Program-made: the position numbers and the translations under genes
Shown here: piece after piece, positions 1 through 6,424 of the stretch
Layout: every line of letters starts with the position of its first letter
Numbering within the stretch: position 1 is the first letter of the stretch
Assembly: GCA_024699205.1 (NCBI GenBank)
Contig: JAILQA010000080.1
Coordinates: forward strand, 1 to 12,689
DNA: 12,689 nt
Reading direction: 5' to 3'
DNA from: Treponema sp.
Lineage (GTDB): Bacteria > Spirochaetota > Spirochaetia > Treponematales > Treponemataceae
Notes under the pieces: generated by a model
The model's database searches: none
What the model was told of the DNA's origin: nothing
Seen by the model: only the letters and a program-made list of their open reading frames with translations

Positions 1-47
1 TGTTTTTGGTCAAGAGTAAATCCTACAGCATCAATTTTTTTAGTCAT
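1..47 (-). CDS. 5' end of a gene overlapping purO (partial)
   Basis: Only the first 15 codons are in the window (MTKKIDAVGFTLDQK, then the edge). The ATG at 47-45 overlaps the last 8 bases of purO, including its TAA at 42-40. A clear AGGAGA ribosome binding site lies at 58-53, five bases upstream and inside the last purO codons. The overlap and site spacing make this a convincing start and suggest translational coupling to purO. The function cannot be read from 15 residues. Because purO-type cyclohydrolases need a partner that makes FAICAR, an AICAR formyltransferase is a reasonable guess, but that is inference from context only. Confidence 0.7.
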   Translation of the reverse strand, partial: MTKKIDAVGFTLDQK

Positions 48-642
48 AATAATCTCCTGCGAAGGTCGAACCTTCAAAGCTTGGAAGAGGATTTCCATCA
101 CCCATATAAGTATGGATATAATGTCCCTGACCTTTCTGAGGATTATCATAAGTATAAGTAAATCTGAGGGTATTTTCTGGATTTCCTTCGTCGCTCTTCA
201 AAATAGAAAGCGCATATTCGTATTTTCCGCCAGTAACATCAAGAAGGGAAGAAATACGCGGAGTATAATTTGGAGCATCGTGTTCATACTTGCGGCTGCG
301 TAAAGACTGCTCAAAAGTAAGACCCTTTTTCAATCCGTCAAAAATTGTATCTGTCTGGTCACCATTTGTAACAATTGTTTTATCACCTAAAACACGAACA
401 GCAGCATAAATAATTAGGCTTGGATCACCTGCAATCAGACTTTCATCAAAAGCCTTTGTTCTTACAACTTCTGAACCATTTTCTGTATCTGTAACAAAAA
501 CACGGTTACGACTGCCTGCACTACGGCCCATAGTCCAGTAAGCAGAAATTGCATATTTTCCACATTCCGAAAGACCTGCAATAATTCCACGTCCAGGATA
601 ACTTGTACTGCTAAGCTCTTTCTCTAAATTAACCAATGCCAT
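40..642 (-). CDS. purO: PurO-type IMP cyclohydrolase
   Basis: This 200-residue cytosolic protein resembles the archaeal-type IMP cyclohydrolase family (PurO), which closes FAICAR to IMP in the last step of purine synthesis. It is unrelated to the cyclohydrolase domain of bifunctional PurH. Family-like segments visible are PGRG (16-19), the YWTMGRSAGSRNRVF block (35-49), the TIVTNGDQTD block (89-98) and TPRISSLLD (127-135). The length matches the family. ATG at 642 follows a GGAAGG ribosome binding site (about 656-651). It starts 31 bases after the acyltransferase gene and overlaps the next gene by 8 bases, so it is the middle cistron of a minus-strand operon. Assignment rests on remembered family motifs. 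Paralogues with another cyclohydrolase-like role are possible. Confidence 0.8.
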   Translation of the reverse strand: MALVNLEKELSSTSYPGRGIIAGLSECGKYAISAYWTMGRSAGSRNRVFVTDTENGSEVVRTKAFDESLIAGDPSLIIYAAVRVLGDKTIVTNGDQTDTIFDGLKKGLTFEQSLRSRKYEHDAPNYTPRISSLLDVTGGKYEYALSILKSDEGNPENTLRFTYTYDNPQKGQGHYIHTYMGDGNPLPSFEGSTFAGDYYD

Positions 643-658
643 TTTTTCACCTTCCTAT

Positions 659-690
659 TTATTTTGAACTGAGTTATTTTGAACAGAGTT
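659..690. repeat. 15-bp tandem duplication spanning the acyltransferase stop codon
   Basis: On the plus strand TTATTTTGAAC(T/A)GAG occurs twice head-to-tail (659-673 and 674-688), with one mismatch, and the next two bases continue the match. On the coding (minus) strand each unit is five codons ending in TAA: Leu-Cys-Ser-Lys-stop, then Leu-Ser-Ser-Lys-stop in the same frame. The gene therefore has a duplicated tail and a spare in-frame stop. Slippage or a small tandem duplication explains it. Similar structures occur at other stop codons in the window. Confidence 0.85.
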
Positions 691-1582
691 TCTTTTCTGT
701 TTCTTCATGCAAATCTTCCAGGACCTTCATCACAGCTGCAACTGTCTCAACTTTTGGATCAGGACAATCTGCAGGAAGTTTTGCAAGAATATCGTTACGG
801 AACTTTTTACATTCGATGATTGGACTTGCTGTCATTGTGATTTTATCTGGTACAACCAAATCAGAAAGCATGTTGTCTGGACTTTCCGGATTGATTCTAA
901 GGCAGTTTCCGTTGATTGAAACAAGAATCATGATATCAAAGAGGCGGAGATAGCTGTCCATCTCGCGTAATCCCTTTTTAGTTTCCGGTTTGCCTGGTCT
1001 ATAACGAGTTCCGCTTGGGAAAACTGCAATAACCTGTCCACGGCGTTTGCAACCGTCCATAGCACGCATTGCCGCAAAGTTGATTTTCTTTGCACGCTTT
1101 GCTTCTTCTTCTTTTTCTTCCTCGGAAATATCGCGACTTTCAAAAGCGGCCAGACTGCGGGATGGATAAACTACAACGCGGGAAAAACATTCTGTAAAAG
1201 CACGGATTCCAGGATCAGATTCGTTGAGTTTCATTCCTGCAATCGCAACTATTCTGTCTGCCAAATCTGTTGACCAGTCTTCACCATGTTTTTGTAAAAG
1301 ATAAATAATTCCCGGTAAATCCATATTGGAATAATGCTCCAGCATGATAAGTCCGTGTTTTCCTTCTTTTGTAACTGCATCATAAAAAGCTTTGAAGTTT
1401 TCGACATTATTCAAACCGGAATCAGGAAGAATTGTATCACGCATGAGCATACGCATATACACCTTGGTTGCTTCATTTGCTTCCTGATATACACAATTTT
1501 CATCAATCTTAGAAGCTGCCGTAGAAACCTTTGCCATTTCCTGAAAATATTTTCCGTATTTGCTTAGTAAAGTATCTGCCAT
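674..1582 (-). CDS. LPLAT-family glycerol(phosphate) acyltransferase
   Basis: This 302-residue protein belongs to the glycerolipid acyltransferase superfamily, which moves an acyl chain to glycerol-3-phosphate or lysophosphatidate at the inner membrane. The catalytic HX4D motif is His83...Asp88 (HYSNMD). The substrate-binding block is FPSGTRYRPG (188-197), where PlsC proteins usually have FPEGTRS. This block, the IAGMKLNESDP...VYPSR stretch (114-142) and the roughly 80-residue helical N-terminus recall plastid/chlamydial soluble glycerol-3-phosphate acyltransferases more than typical PlsC. No clear transmembrane helix is seen. The ATG at 1582 follows GAGGAAGG, and the gene is first in the operon with purO. 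Which acyl acceptor it uses (sn-1 or sn-2 step) cannot be decided here. Confidence 0.8.
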   Translation of the reverse strand: MADTLLSKYGKYFQEMAKVSTAASKIDENCVYQEANEATKVYMRMLMRDTILPDSGLNNVENFKAFYDAVTKEGKHGLIMLEHYSNMDLPGIIYLLQKHGEDWSTDLADRIVAIAGMKLNESDPGIRAFTECFSRVVVYPSRSLAAFESRDISEEEKEEEAKRAKKINFAAMRAMDGCKRRGQVIAVFPSGTRYRPGKPETKKGLREMDSYLRLFDIMILVSINGNCLRINPESPDNMLSDLVVPDKITMTASPIIECKKFRNDILAKLPADCPDPKVETVAAVMKVLEDLHEETEKKLCSK

Positions 1583-1617
1583 TTCCTTCCTCTTTTGGAG
1601 TTTCTAATTCTGCCCCG

Positions 1618-1646
1618 ATTATACTCAATTTTTCTATTTATAACAA
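1618..1646 (-). promoter_or_regulatory. Sigma-70-type promoter of the acyltransferase-purO operon
   Basis: On the minus strand, a -35 box TTGTTA (1646-1641) is separated by 17 bp from a perfect -10 box TATAAT (1623-1618). Transcription would start near 1611, leaving a leader of about 29 nt that contains the ribosome binding site. It lies between the terminator at 1653-1688 and the ATG at 1582. Confidence 0.75.
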
Positions 1647-1652
1647 TAAAAA

Positions 1653-1688
1653 TGAAAAAGACCGTTTGATACAGCAGCAAACGGTCTT
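1653..1688 (-). terminator. Intrinsic terminator after the LOR-domain gene
   Basis: A perfect 11-bp inverted repeat (AAGACCGTTTG at 1658-1668, CAAACGGTCTT at 1678-1688) encloses a 9-nt loop. Read on the minus strand it is followed by a run of T (1659-1655), the expected direction for the LOR gene ending at 1734. It separates that unit from the acyltransferase operon promoter immediately downstream. Confidence 0.85.
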
Positions 1689-1733
1689 AATTAAAAAAGA
1701 ACTCTCCTTGTCAGCCAGATATAGCGTGTAATA

Positions 1734-2606
1734 TTATGAATTTTCTGCGTCTATTACGTTATCAATTATAACTGCAAAAATCATGACGTAATCCTGAAGT
1801 GAATCCTCGCGCACCTTAATTCGGTAGCAGTCGCCCCATGTGAGTACCGCAGTGTCCACAGTTGCAACAACTTTTCCGTCGAATTCGATTTCGTAGTTAT
1901 TACCGAACACATCACCTTTAAGACATACATTTTTTCCCTTGATTTCTCCGACAATCTCAGGTTTTGTAAGCTTAAGCTTTTTCTTCAAATGTCCGATTTC
2001 TGAGCCATCCTCAAAAATTGAGAATTCAGGAAGAAGTGCAATCAGCTTTTTCTTAAGCTTAAAGATTTCTGTGCCTTCTCTACTAATTGAATAATTAAGG
2101 TGAGTTAAATCACTCTGAATAAAATAAACTGGAGTTTTATCTTCAAGATAAATATTATATTTTGCAGTAAGTGAGAATACTTTCTGTTCCATGTAGAAGG
2201 ATTTTTCAATTCCTGTTGAAACATTAGAAGCAACATTTTCAACAGGCTGACCACCTACAAGCTGAACAACAACTTTATACAATTCCTCAACAGCGCGGTC
2301 AGATTCTGCATTGTCTTTTGAACCTGCGAAATTTCCTGTAAGCAAACCAATTCCAACTTGTTTAAGAAGATTTTTTCCAATATTCTCTGAAATAACTCCG
2401 CCCATCTGAATTTTTGATTCATCAGCCTGAACATAAACCGTATAATTTCCGATTTTCCATGTTACAGCCGGTTTTTTGAGCATTTCGCCCATTGTCGGTG
2501 TTCCAAAAGAGAGAGTAACCTTCTTAAGTTCTTCAAAAAGCCAGTCAGTTGTGATGCCTTTTGTGTTTTCAAGTTTTTTGTAGCCTGAAATTGAATCGTT
2601 GTTCAT
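1734..2606 (-). CDS. LURP-one-related (LOR/tubby-like) domain protein
   Basis: The product is 290 residues from the ATG at 2606, which has a TGGAGGA ribosome binding site (2620-2614) seven bases upstream. An in-frame TTG at 2621 is rejected because it overlaps that site. The C-terminal half (about 138-285) looks like the LOR/DUF567 fold shared with plant LURP1 and Bacillus YxjI. It has alternating beta-strands of the type EQKVFSLTAKYNIY, paired EI-LKKKL segments (residues 180-187 and 203-210), a GNNYEIEFDGKVVATV stretch and a final MIFAVIIDNV. The N-terminal 135 residues match nothing I recognise and contain a short hydrophobic Gly-rich stretch (about 78-92). There is no signal peptide. It lies 51 bases after a small secreted-protein gene, probably in one transcript. 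LOR proteins resemble tubby/scramblase folds, but their bacterial role is unclear and none is assigned. Confidence 0.65.
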   Translation of the reverse strand: MNNDSISGYKKLENTKGITTDWLFEELKKVTLSFGTPTMGEMLKKPAVTWKIGNYTVYVQADESKIQMGGVISENIGKNLLKQVGIGLLTGNFAGSKDNAESDRAVEELYKVVVQLVGGQPVENVASNVSTGIEKSFYMEQKVFSLTAKYNIYLEDKTPVYFIQSDLTHLNYSISREGTEIFKLKKKLIALLPEFSIFEDGSEIGHLKKKLKLTKPEIVGEIKGKNVCLKGDVFGNNYEIEFDGKVVATVDTAVLTWGDCYRIKVREDSLQDYVMIFAVIIDNVIDAENS

Positions 2607-2624
2607 ACAAGTATCCTCCAAATA

Positions 2625-2668
2625 ATTAGTATGCTATTTTATTAGTATGCTATTTAATTAGTATGCTA
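2625..2668. repeat. Three 16-bp tandem repeats over a stop codon and intergenic gap
   Basis: On the plus strand ATTAGTATGCTATTT(T/A) occurs at 2625-2640 and 2641-2656, followed by a third copy of 12 bases (ATTAGTATGCTA) at 2657-2668. The third copy contains the final Ala-Tyr-TAA of the secreted-protein gene. The other two fill almost all of the gap before the ribosome binding site of the LOR gene. Each unit has a small dyad, TAG-N4-CTA. The array may be a slippage product of the gene's end or a binding site. Confidence 0.9.
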
Positions 2669-3089
2669 CATGGAAATAGAACATATAGTGTGACCAGCCA
2701 TTGCGGTTAGTATAGTTAGATACAACATACCAGCCGTCTTCACCGTCACTATTTTTGTTTCTAACAATACCTGTTGCAATAGTTGCACCGTTTGAATAAT
2801 CGAATTTTCTATCGATGTAATCTTCTACACCTTCAATTACATCCATATCTTCGTCATCAATTGAATCCTGAGTAATGGCAAAAAACTTATCTACTGTTCC
2901 ATCAGCATCTGCTGCAACTTCTTCATAAAGAGCCTGTTCAAAGGCATCAGAACCAATAATTTCGTCAAATCTTGTGCTTGAGTAAGCTTCAAGAATCTCA
3001 CAGCTGAAAACTGTTCCGTCATAAGCGAACGCACCAAAAGTAAAAATTGCAAGTACAGCAAAGATTGAAAAAACTTTTTTTCCAAACAT
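2658..3089 (-). CDS. Small secreted protein of unknown function
   Basis: I do not recognise this 143-residue protein. It starts with a classical Sec signal peptide: MFGKK, a hydrophobic core (VFSIFAVLAIFTFGAF) and a likely cut after AFA (residue 22), with no lipobox. The mature part (about 121 residues) is strongly acidic in its middle (DSIDDEDMDVIEGVEDYID) and rich in aromatic residues and Asn at the C-terminus (YTNRNGWSHYMFYFHVAY), suggesting a small beta-rich periplasmic or exported domain. The ATG at 3089 has a GGAGG ribosome binding site about ten bases upstream. The stop codon lies in a 16-bp tandem repeat array. The LOR-domain gene follows at 51 bases, so the two are probably co-transcribed. 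Confidence 0.75.
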   Translation of the reverse strand: MFGKKVFSIFAVLAIFTFGAFAYDGTVFSCEILEAYSSTRFDEIIGSDAFEQALYEEVAADADGTVDKFFAITQDSIDDEDMDVIEGVEDYIDRKFDYSNGATIATGIVRNKNSDGEDGWYVVSNYTNRNGWSHYMFYFHVAY

Positions 3090-3123
3090 TTTAACAAATC
3101 CTCCATTTGATTGTTATTAACTA

Positions 3124-3129
3124 ATTCTA
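3124..3129 (-). promoter_or_regulatory. Possible -10 box for the secreted-protein gene
   Basis: On the minus strand TAGAAT (3129-3124) lies about 35 bases before the ATG, which would place transcription start near 3117. No good -35 box is found 16-18 bp upstream, so the call is weak. Confidence 0.3.
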
Positions 3130-3194
3130 TAAAAACTAAACGATTTTAAGATATATTGATGATTAATTCCCCACACTTTTGGGTAGTTTTTATA
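3128..3194. repeat. 11-bp inverted repeat in a divergent intergenic region
   Basis: TATAAAAACTA at 3128-3138 is perfectly inverted as TAGTTTTTATA at 3184-3194, 45 bases apart, between the divergent secreted-protein and hrpB genes. One arm overlaps the candidate minus-strand -10 box. It could be an operator pair, but AT-rich DNA yields such matches by chance. Confidence 0.35.
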
Positions 3195-3264
3195 AAGTTT
3201 TTAAATTTTTTTCTGAAATCTTGAGTATTTTGAGCATATTTTTGTCCGATTGTCCTGGAGATTG

Positions 3265-3273
3265 TGCTAGAAT
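3265..3273 (+). promoter_or_regulatory. Extended -10 promoter of hrpB
   Basis: TGC followed directly by TAGAAT (3268-3273) forms an extended -10 element. The best -35-like hexamer, TTGTCC at 3242-3247, is 20 bp away and weak. Transcription would start near 3280, only about five bases before the hrpB ATG, and no ribosome binding site lies in that gap. The nearest GGAG (3257-3260) is upstream of the -10 box. Confidence 0.5.
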
Positions 3274-3284
3274 AGAACAACCTT

Positions 3285-5828
3285 ATGACGCAAGACAGCA
3301 GCAGACAATTGAATCAGTTTCCAATTTATCCCCATTTAGATGAAATTTGTGATGCGCTTAAGACTTCAGAATCACATTTTCTGGTTCTGACTGCACAAAC
3401 TGGAGCTGGAAAATCAACAATTCTTCCAATCGGATTACTCGAAAACTTTGCAGACAAGCTTCCCGGTAAAATTCTAATGACTCAACCGCGCCGTCTGGCC
3501 GTTCTTAGCGTTGCAAATCGAATTTCAGATCTTTTAGACTCTCCCTGCGGTCAAACTTGCGGTTATAAAATCCATCTTGAAAACAAGACTTCACAAGCAA
3601 CCAGGCTAGAAGTTGTTACCGAAGCAATTTTAGTCCGTTATCTGCAAAAAGACCCGATTCTTGAAGATTATTCCGTCGTAATTCTTGATGAATTTCATGA
3701 ACGCTCGGTTTATACAGATTTGAATCTTGCCTTTTTAAAGGAAGCAATGCAGCTGCGGGATGATTTATACGTCATCATCATGTCTGCCACCATCAATACT
3801 CAAAAAATTCTTGAATATTTGAGTGATGGAAATTGTAATTGCAACAACATAATCAATTTTGTACCTGTCATAAATATTCCGGGCAGACTTTTTCCAATTC
3901 AAACCATCTACGAACCAGAGCTGACAGTTGAAGAAGCGATTTTGAATGAACTTTACTCAACAAAATCTTCAGTTAAAAAAGGAGAAGGCATTCTGGTTTT
4001 TCTCCCGGGTATTCAAGCTATCAAAAAATGTGCAGAAAATCTTCATGAACTTCTGAAGCAGAAAGAAGAAACAAAATCGGAAAGCAAGCCAGAAATAGAA
4101 ATCTCAATTTTGCATTCCAGCATAAACCTGAAAGAACAAAAAAACATAATCAGCGGCGGAAATAAAAATGCAATCAGAATCATTCTGTCCTCTGCAATTG
4201 CCGAAACTTCGCTGACTGTACCGGGAATTACCTGTGTCATCGATTCCGGGCTGGCAAGGGTGAACAGAATAAATCTTTCAACCGGCATGGAAAATCTGAT
4301 TACCGAAAATGAAAGCAAATTTTCGGCAGAACAGCGAAAAGGTCGCGCTGGACGTGAGAAAGAAGGAAAATGCATTCGTCTCTGGCAGGAAAATGAAGCG
4401 CGCATAGAAGAGCTTGCCCCAGAAATCTTGAGAACTGATTTAACTTCTCTGGTTTTGGAATGTGCCGAACGAGGAATTTACAATTTTTCTTCAATAAATT
4501 GGCTGGATTCCCCACCAGAAAATTCCTGGAAGGCAAGTAAAAAACTTTTGGAGGATTTGCAGCTAATCGACCAAGATGGGCGAATCACTCCCAAAGGGAA
4601 AACTGCACTTTCGCTTGGAATCGAAATCCGCCTGGCCTGTATTGCCATAGATTCAAAGCTGCTGAACTGCCGGGAAGCTGGTGAAAAACTGATTCTCAGC
4701 TACAGTTCGTTTGCCGCTGCCTCAAAAGAAATTCAAAATAATTTCTGTGAAGATTTACAAAGGCGCCTGTCAAAAATCACTCCACAAGCTAAAGGAATTT
4801 CGCCACTTGCAAGCTCCAAGGAACTTTTGATTTTATCTGGTTATCCCGACCGCCTTGCAAAACGCATTTCCGAAAAAGGAGCGCAAAACACAGAATACCA
4901 GTTTCCAAGCGGAAGAAAGGCAATTGTTGCAGATACGGCCTCCGTACATTCAAATTATTCAAATTATTCAGATTATTCAGATTATTCAAAATATTCCGAA
5001 TGGATTGTTGCCCCGGAAGTTCTTGCAGGAAGAAACGAAGGAATTATTTTTGCCTTTGAAGCACTACCTTCAAATCAGGTAGAAGATTGGCTCAAAAATC
5101 ATACCATAACAAAAACCGTCTCCTCCTTTGAAAATGGAAAAATCCAGAAAAGCGAGCAAACTACTTACGGAGAACTTATTCTAAGCCAGAAAAAACTTAT
5201 TCCCCAAAAAGAAGATTATGCAGCCGCCTGGATGACCGAAATCCACAAAAAAGGATTAGCCTGCCTTCCTCTTGATTCCAAAATCCAGGATTTTCTGAGC
5301 AGGGTAAAGTTTTACAATCAGCAAAATACCAGCAGGCAGAAAACAACTGCAACTGAAATCTCCATGGAAGCCCCAATAGAAATCCCCCTCGAAACTTCCC
5401 TTGCAGAAAAGGCAGAAGAATGGCTGCTTCCTTTTATCCAAAATTCCTCTCCCTTGAACGCCCAGACTGTTTACGATGCCCTTTTCTGGTTTTTAAATGG
5501 ACAGGAAATCCAAAAGCAAGTACCGGATTCAATAAGCCTGCCCAACGGAAAAAAATGCAAGGTGAAATATGAACTGCTCGCCTCTCCACAGGATAAAACT
5601 CAGCTTATAATCCGCCCCGTAATCGAAATCATAATTCAGAGACTTTTTGGCTGTATAGAAACCCCACAAATCATGGGTACAAAAATACTTTTCCGACTGC
5701 TCTCCCCTGCCAACCGTCCCCTGCAAATTACCGACGACCTTGAAGGCTTCTGGAAGGGCTCCTGGAAAGAAATCTGCAAGGAAATGAAAGGCCGTTATCC
5801 TAAACACGACTGGCAATTCACCGTCTAA
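3285..5828 (+). CDS. hrpB: ATP-dependent DEAH-box helicase HrpB
   Basis: This 847-residue protein has the full HrpB layout. Walker A QTGAGKST is at 38-45, motif II DEFH at 135-138, SAT at 167-169, motif V ETSLT at 307-311 and motif VI QRKGRAGR at 350-357. A winged-helix/HA2-like region follows, and the HrpB-specific C-terminal signature NRPLQITDDLEGFW starts at Asn810. The length is normal for HrpB. It is an NTP-driven nucleic-acid helicase, cytosolic, with an ill-defined cellular role. Residues 556-570 are a low-complexity (Ser-X-Tyr)5 insert encoded by five 9-bp repeats. The 3' end carries 13-bp tandem copies including the stop codon. ATG at 3285 lacks a ribosome binding site and sits just after an extended -10 box, so the mRNA may be nearly leaderless. 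The next in-frame start would remove conserved N-terminal sequence. Confidence 0.93.
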   Translation: MTQDSSRQLNQFPIYPHLDEICDALKTSESHFLVLTAQTGAGKSTILPIGLLENFADKLPGKILMTQPRRLAVLSVANRISDLLDSPCGQTCGYKIHLENKTSQATRLEVVTEAILVRYLQKDPILEDYSVVILDEFHERSVYTDLNLAFLKEAMQLRDDLYVIIMSATINTQKILEYLSDGNCNCNNIINFVPVINIPGRLFPIQTIYEPELTVEEAILNELYSTKSSVKKGEGILVFLPGIQAIKKCAENLHELLKQKEETKSESKPEIEISILHSSINLKEQKNIISGGNKNAIRIILSSAIAETSLTVPGITCVIDSGLARVNRINLSTGMENLITENESKFSAEQRKGRAGREKEGKCIRLWQENEARIEELAPEILRTDLTSLVLECAERGIYNFSSINWLDSPPENSWKASKKLLEDLQLIDQDGRITPKGKTALSLGIEIRLACIAIDSKLLNCREAGEKLILSYSSFAAASKEIQNNFCEDLQRRLSKITPQAKGISPLASSKELLILSGYPDRLAKRISEKGAQNTEYQFPSGRKAIVADTASVHSNYSNYSDYSDYSKYSEWIVAPEVLAGRNEGIIFAFEALPSNQVEDWLKNHTITKTVSSFENGKIQKSEQTTYGELILSQKKLIPQKEDYAAAWMTEIHKKGLACLPLDSKIQDFLSRVKFYNQQNTSRQKTTATEISMEAPIEIPLETSLAEKAEEWLLPFIQNSSPLNAQTVYDALFWFLNGQEIQKQVPDSISLPNGKKCKVKYELLASPQDKTQLIIRPVIEIIIQRLFGCIETPQIMGTKILFRLLSPANRPLQITDDLEGFWKGSWKEICKEMKGRYPKHDWQFTV
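4950..4994 (+). repeat. Five 9-bp in-frame repeats inside hrpB
   Basis: Five units of TCA-(A/G)AN-TAT run from 4950 to 4994. The first two are identical, as are the third and fourth. They encode Ser-Asn-Tyr x2, Ser-Asp-Tyr x2 and Ser-Lys-Tyr (residues 556-570). The unit is a whole number of codons, so gain or loss keeps the frame. The position is in the weakly conserved C-terminal half of HrpB. Confidence 0.9.
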
Positions 5829-5863
5829 AATCACCGTCTAAAATGGCAATTTACTATCTGAAA
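5811..5863 (+). repeat. 13-bp tandem repeats spanning the hrpB stop codon
   Basis: TCACCGTCTAAAA occurs twice in perfect tandem (5818-5830 and 5831-5843), and the first copy contains the hrpB TAA (5826-5828). A longer order is visible. TGGCAAT precedes the first copy (5811-5817) and recurs at 5844-5850, followed by a decayed third copy TTACTATCTGAAA (5851-5863). The region between hrpB and ychJ therefore seems largely built from copies of the end of hrpB. Confidence 0.85.
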
Positions 5864-5878
5864 GAAATATATTATTAT
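5850..5878 (+). promoter_or_regulatory. Promoter in front of ychJ
   Basis: TTTACT (5850-5855) and TATTAT (5873-5878) are separated by 17 bp. Transcription would begin near 5885, within a base or two of the ychJ ATG at 5886. No ribosome binding site is visible, so this is a candidate leaderless transcript. The -35 box lies at the edge of the decayed hrpB-end repeat. Confidence 0.5.
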
Positions 5879-5885
5879 GTAGCCT

Positions 5886-6383
5886 ATGAGTGAAAATAAA
5901 GATTTATGTCCTTGTGGTTCAGGAAAAACTTATAGCGAATGTTGTGAACCAATTATTAAAGGTAAGATTAAAGCTCCAACAGCAGAAGCTTGTATGAGAG
6001 CACGTTATTCTTCTTATGTAAAACACGAAATTGACTTTATCATCAATTCCTGCTCAGAAGGCGAAGATATTGCCGAAATCGACCGAAAGGCAACCGAAGA
6101 CTGGAGCAATCAGTCACAGTGGAATGGTCTGCAGATTATCCGCACAGAAAAAGGCGAAAAAGATGATGAGCAGATTGTTGAATTTACTGCTGACTATACT
6201 TTACACCAGATGCATGATATTCATCACGAAATTTCCCTCTTCAAAAATATTGATGGAGAATGGAAATATGTAGCCGGAAACGTAATCCCAACAACAGTAA
6301 AACGCGTTGGAGCTAAAGTCGGCAGAAACGATCCATGTCCATGTGGCAGCGGAAAAAAATACAAACAGTGCTGCGGAAGATAA
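5886..6383 (+). CDS. ychJ: YchJ-like protein with two SEC-C zinc motifs
   Basis: This 165-residue protein has an SEC-C zinc-binding motif at each end: Cys8-x-Cys10...Cys19-Cys20 ([13 protein letters not shown]) and Cys151-x-Cys153...Cys162-Cys163 ([13 protein letters not shown]). Between them is the YchJ/UPF0225 NTF2-like domain, seen in the [15 protein letters not shown] segment (31-45), typical of the family, and in the [20 protein letters not shown] beta-strand region. The family's role is not firmly known. SEC-C is a zinc knuckle also found at the C-terminus of SecA. It lies 57 bases after hrpB and 41 before rlmB. The ATG at 5886 has no ribosome binding site but follows a good promoter closely. 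The stop codon lies in the loop of a small hairpin. Confidence 0.85.
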   Translation: MSENKDLCPCGSGKTYSECCEPIIKGKIKAPTAEACMRARYSSYVKHEIDFIINSCSEGEDIAEIDRKATEDWSNQSQWNGLQIIRTEKGEKDDEQIVEFTADYTLHQMHDIHHEISLFKNIDGEWKYVAGNVIPTTVKRVGAKVGRNDPCPCGSGKKYKQCCGR

Positions 6384-6391
6384 TTTCCGCA
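6372..6391 (+). other. Hairpin with the ychJ stop codon in its loop
   Basis: TGCGGAA (6372-6378) and TTCCGCA (6385-6391) form a perfect 7-bp stem around the 6-base loop GATAAT, which holds the ychJ TAA (6381-6383). No T-run follows, so it is unlikely to be a full intrinsic terminator. It may be an RNA-processing or 3'-stabilising structure between ychJ and rlmB, or chance. Confidence 0.5.
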
Positions 6392-6424
6392 AAAGCTAAA
6401 CTTAACTGATGGAATAAAAATTGT

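Noticed and set aside
928..1143. Lysine-rich minus-strand frame inside the acyltransferase gene
   Set aside because: Alternate frame of a well-supported gene. The Lys run comes from the GAA/AAA codons of the real protein's EEEKEEE segment.
3128..3194. Ends of an inserted mobile element
   Set aside because: The 11-bp inverted arms enclose only 45 bases of AT-rich DNA with no transposase or flanking direct repeat; an operator or chance is more likely.
4789..4989. Minus-strand frame beginning with repeated Asn-Asn-Leu
   Set aside because: Antisense shadow of the hrpB 9-bp repeat; no ribosome binding site or promoter.
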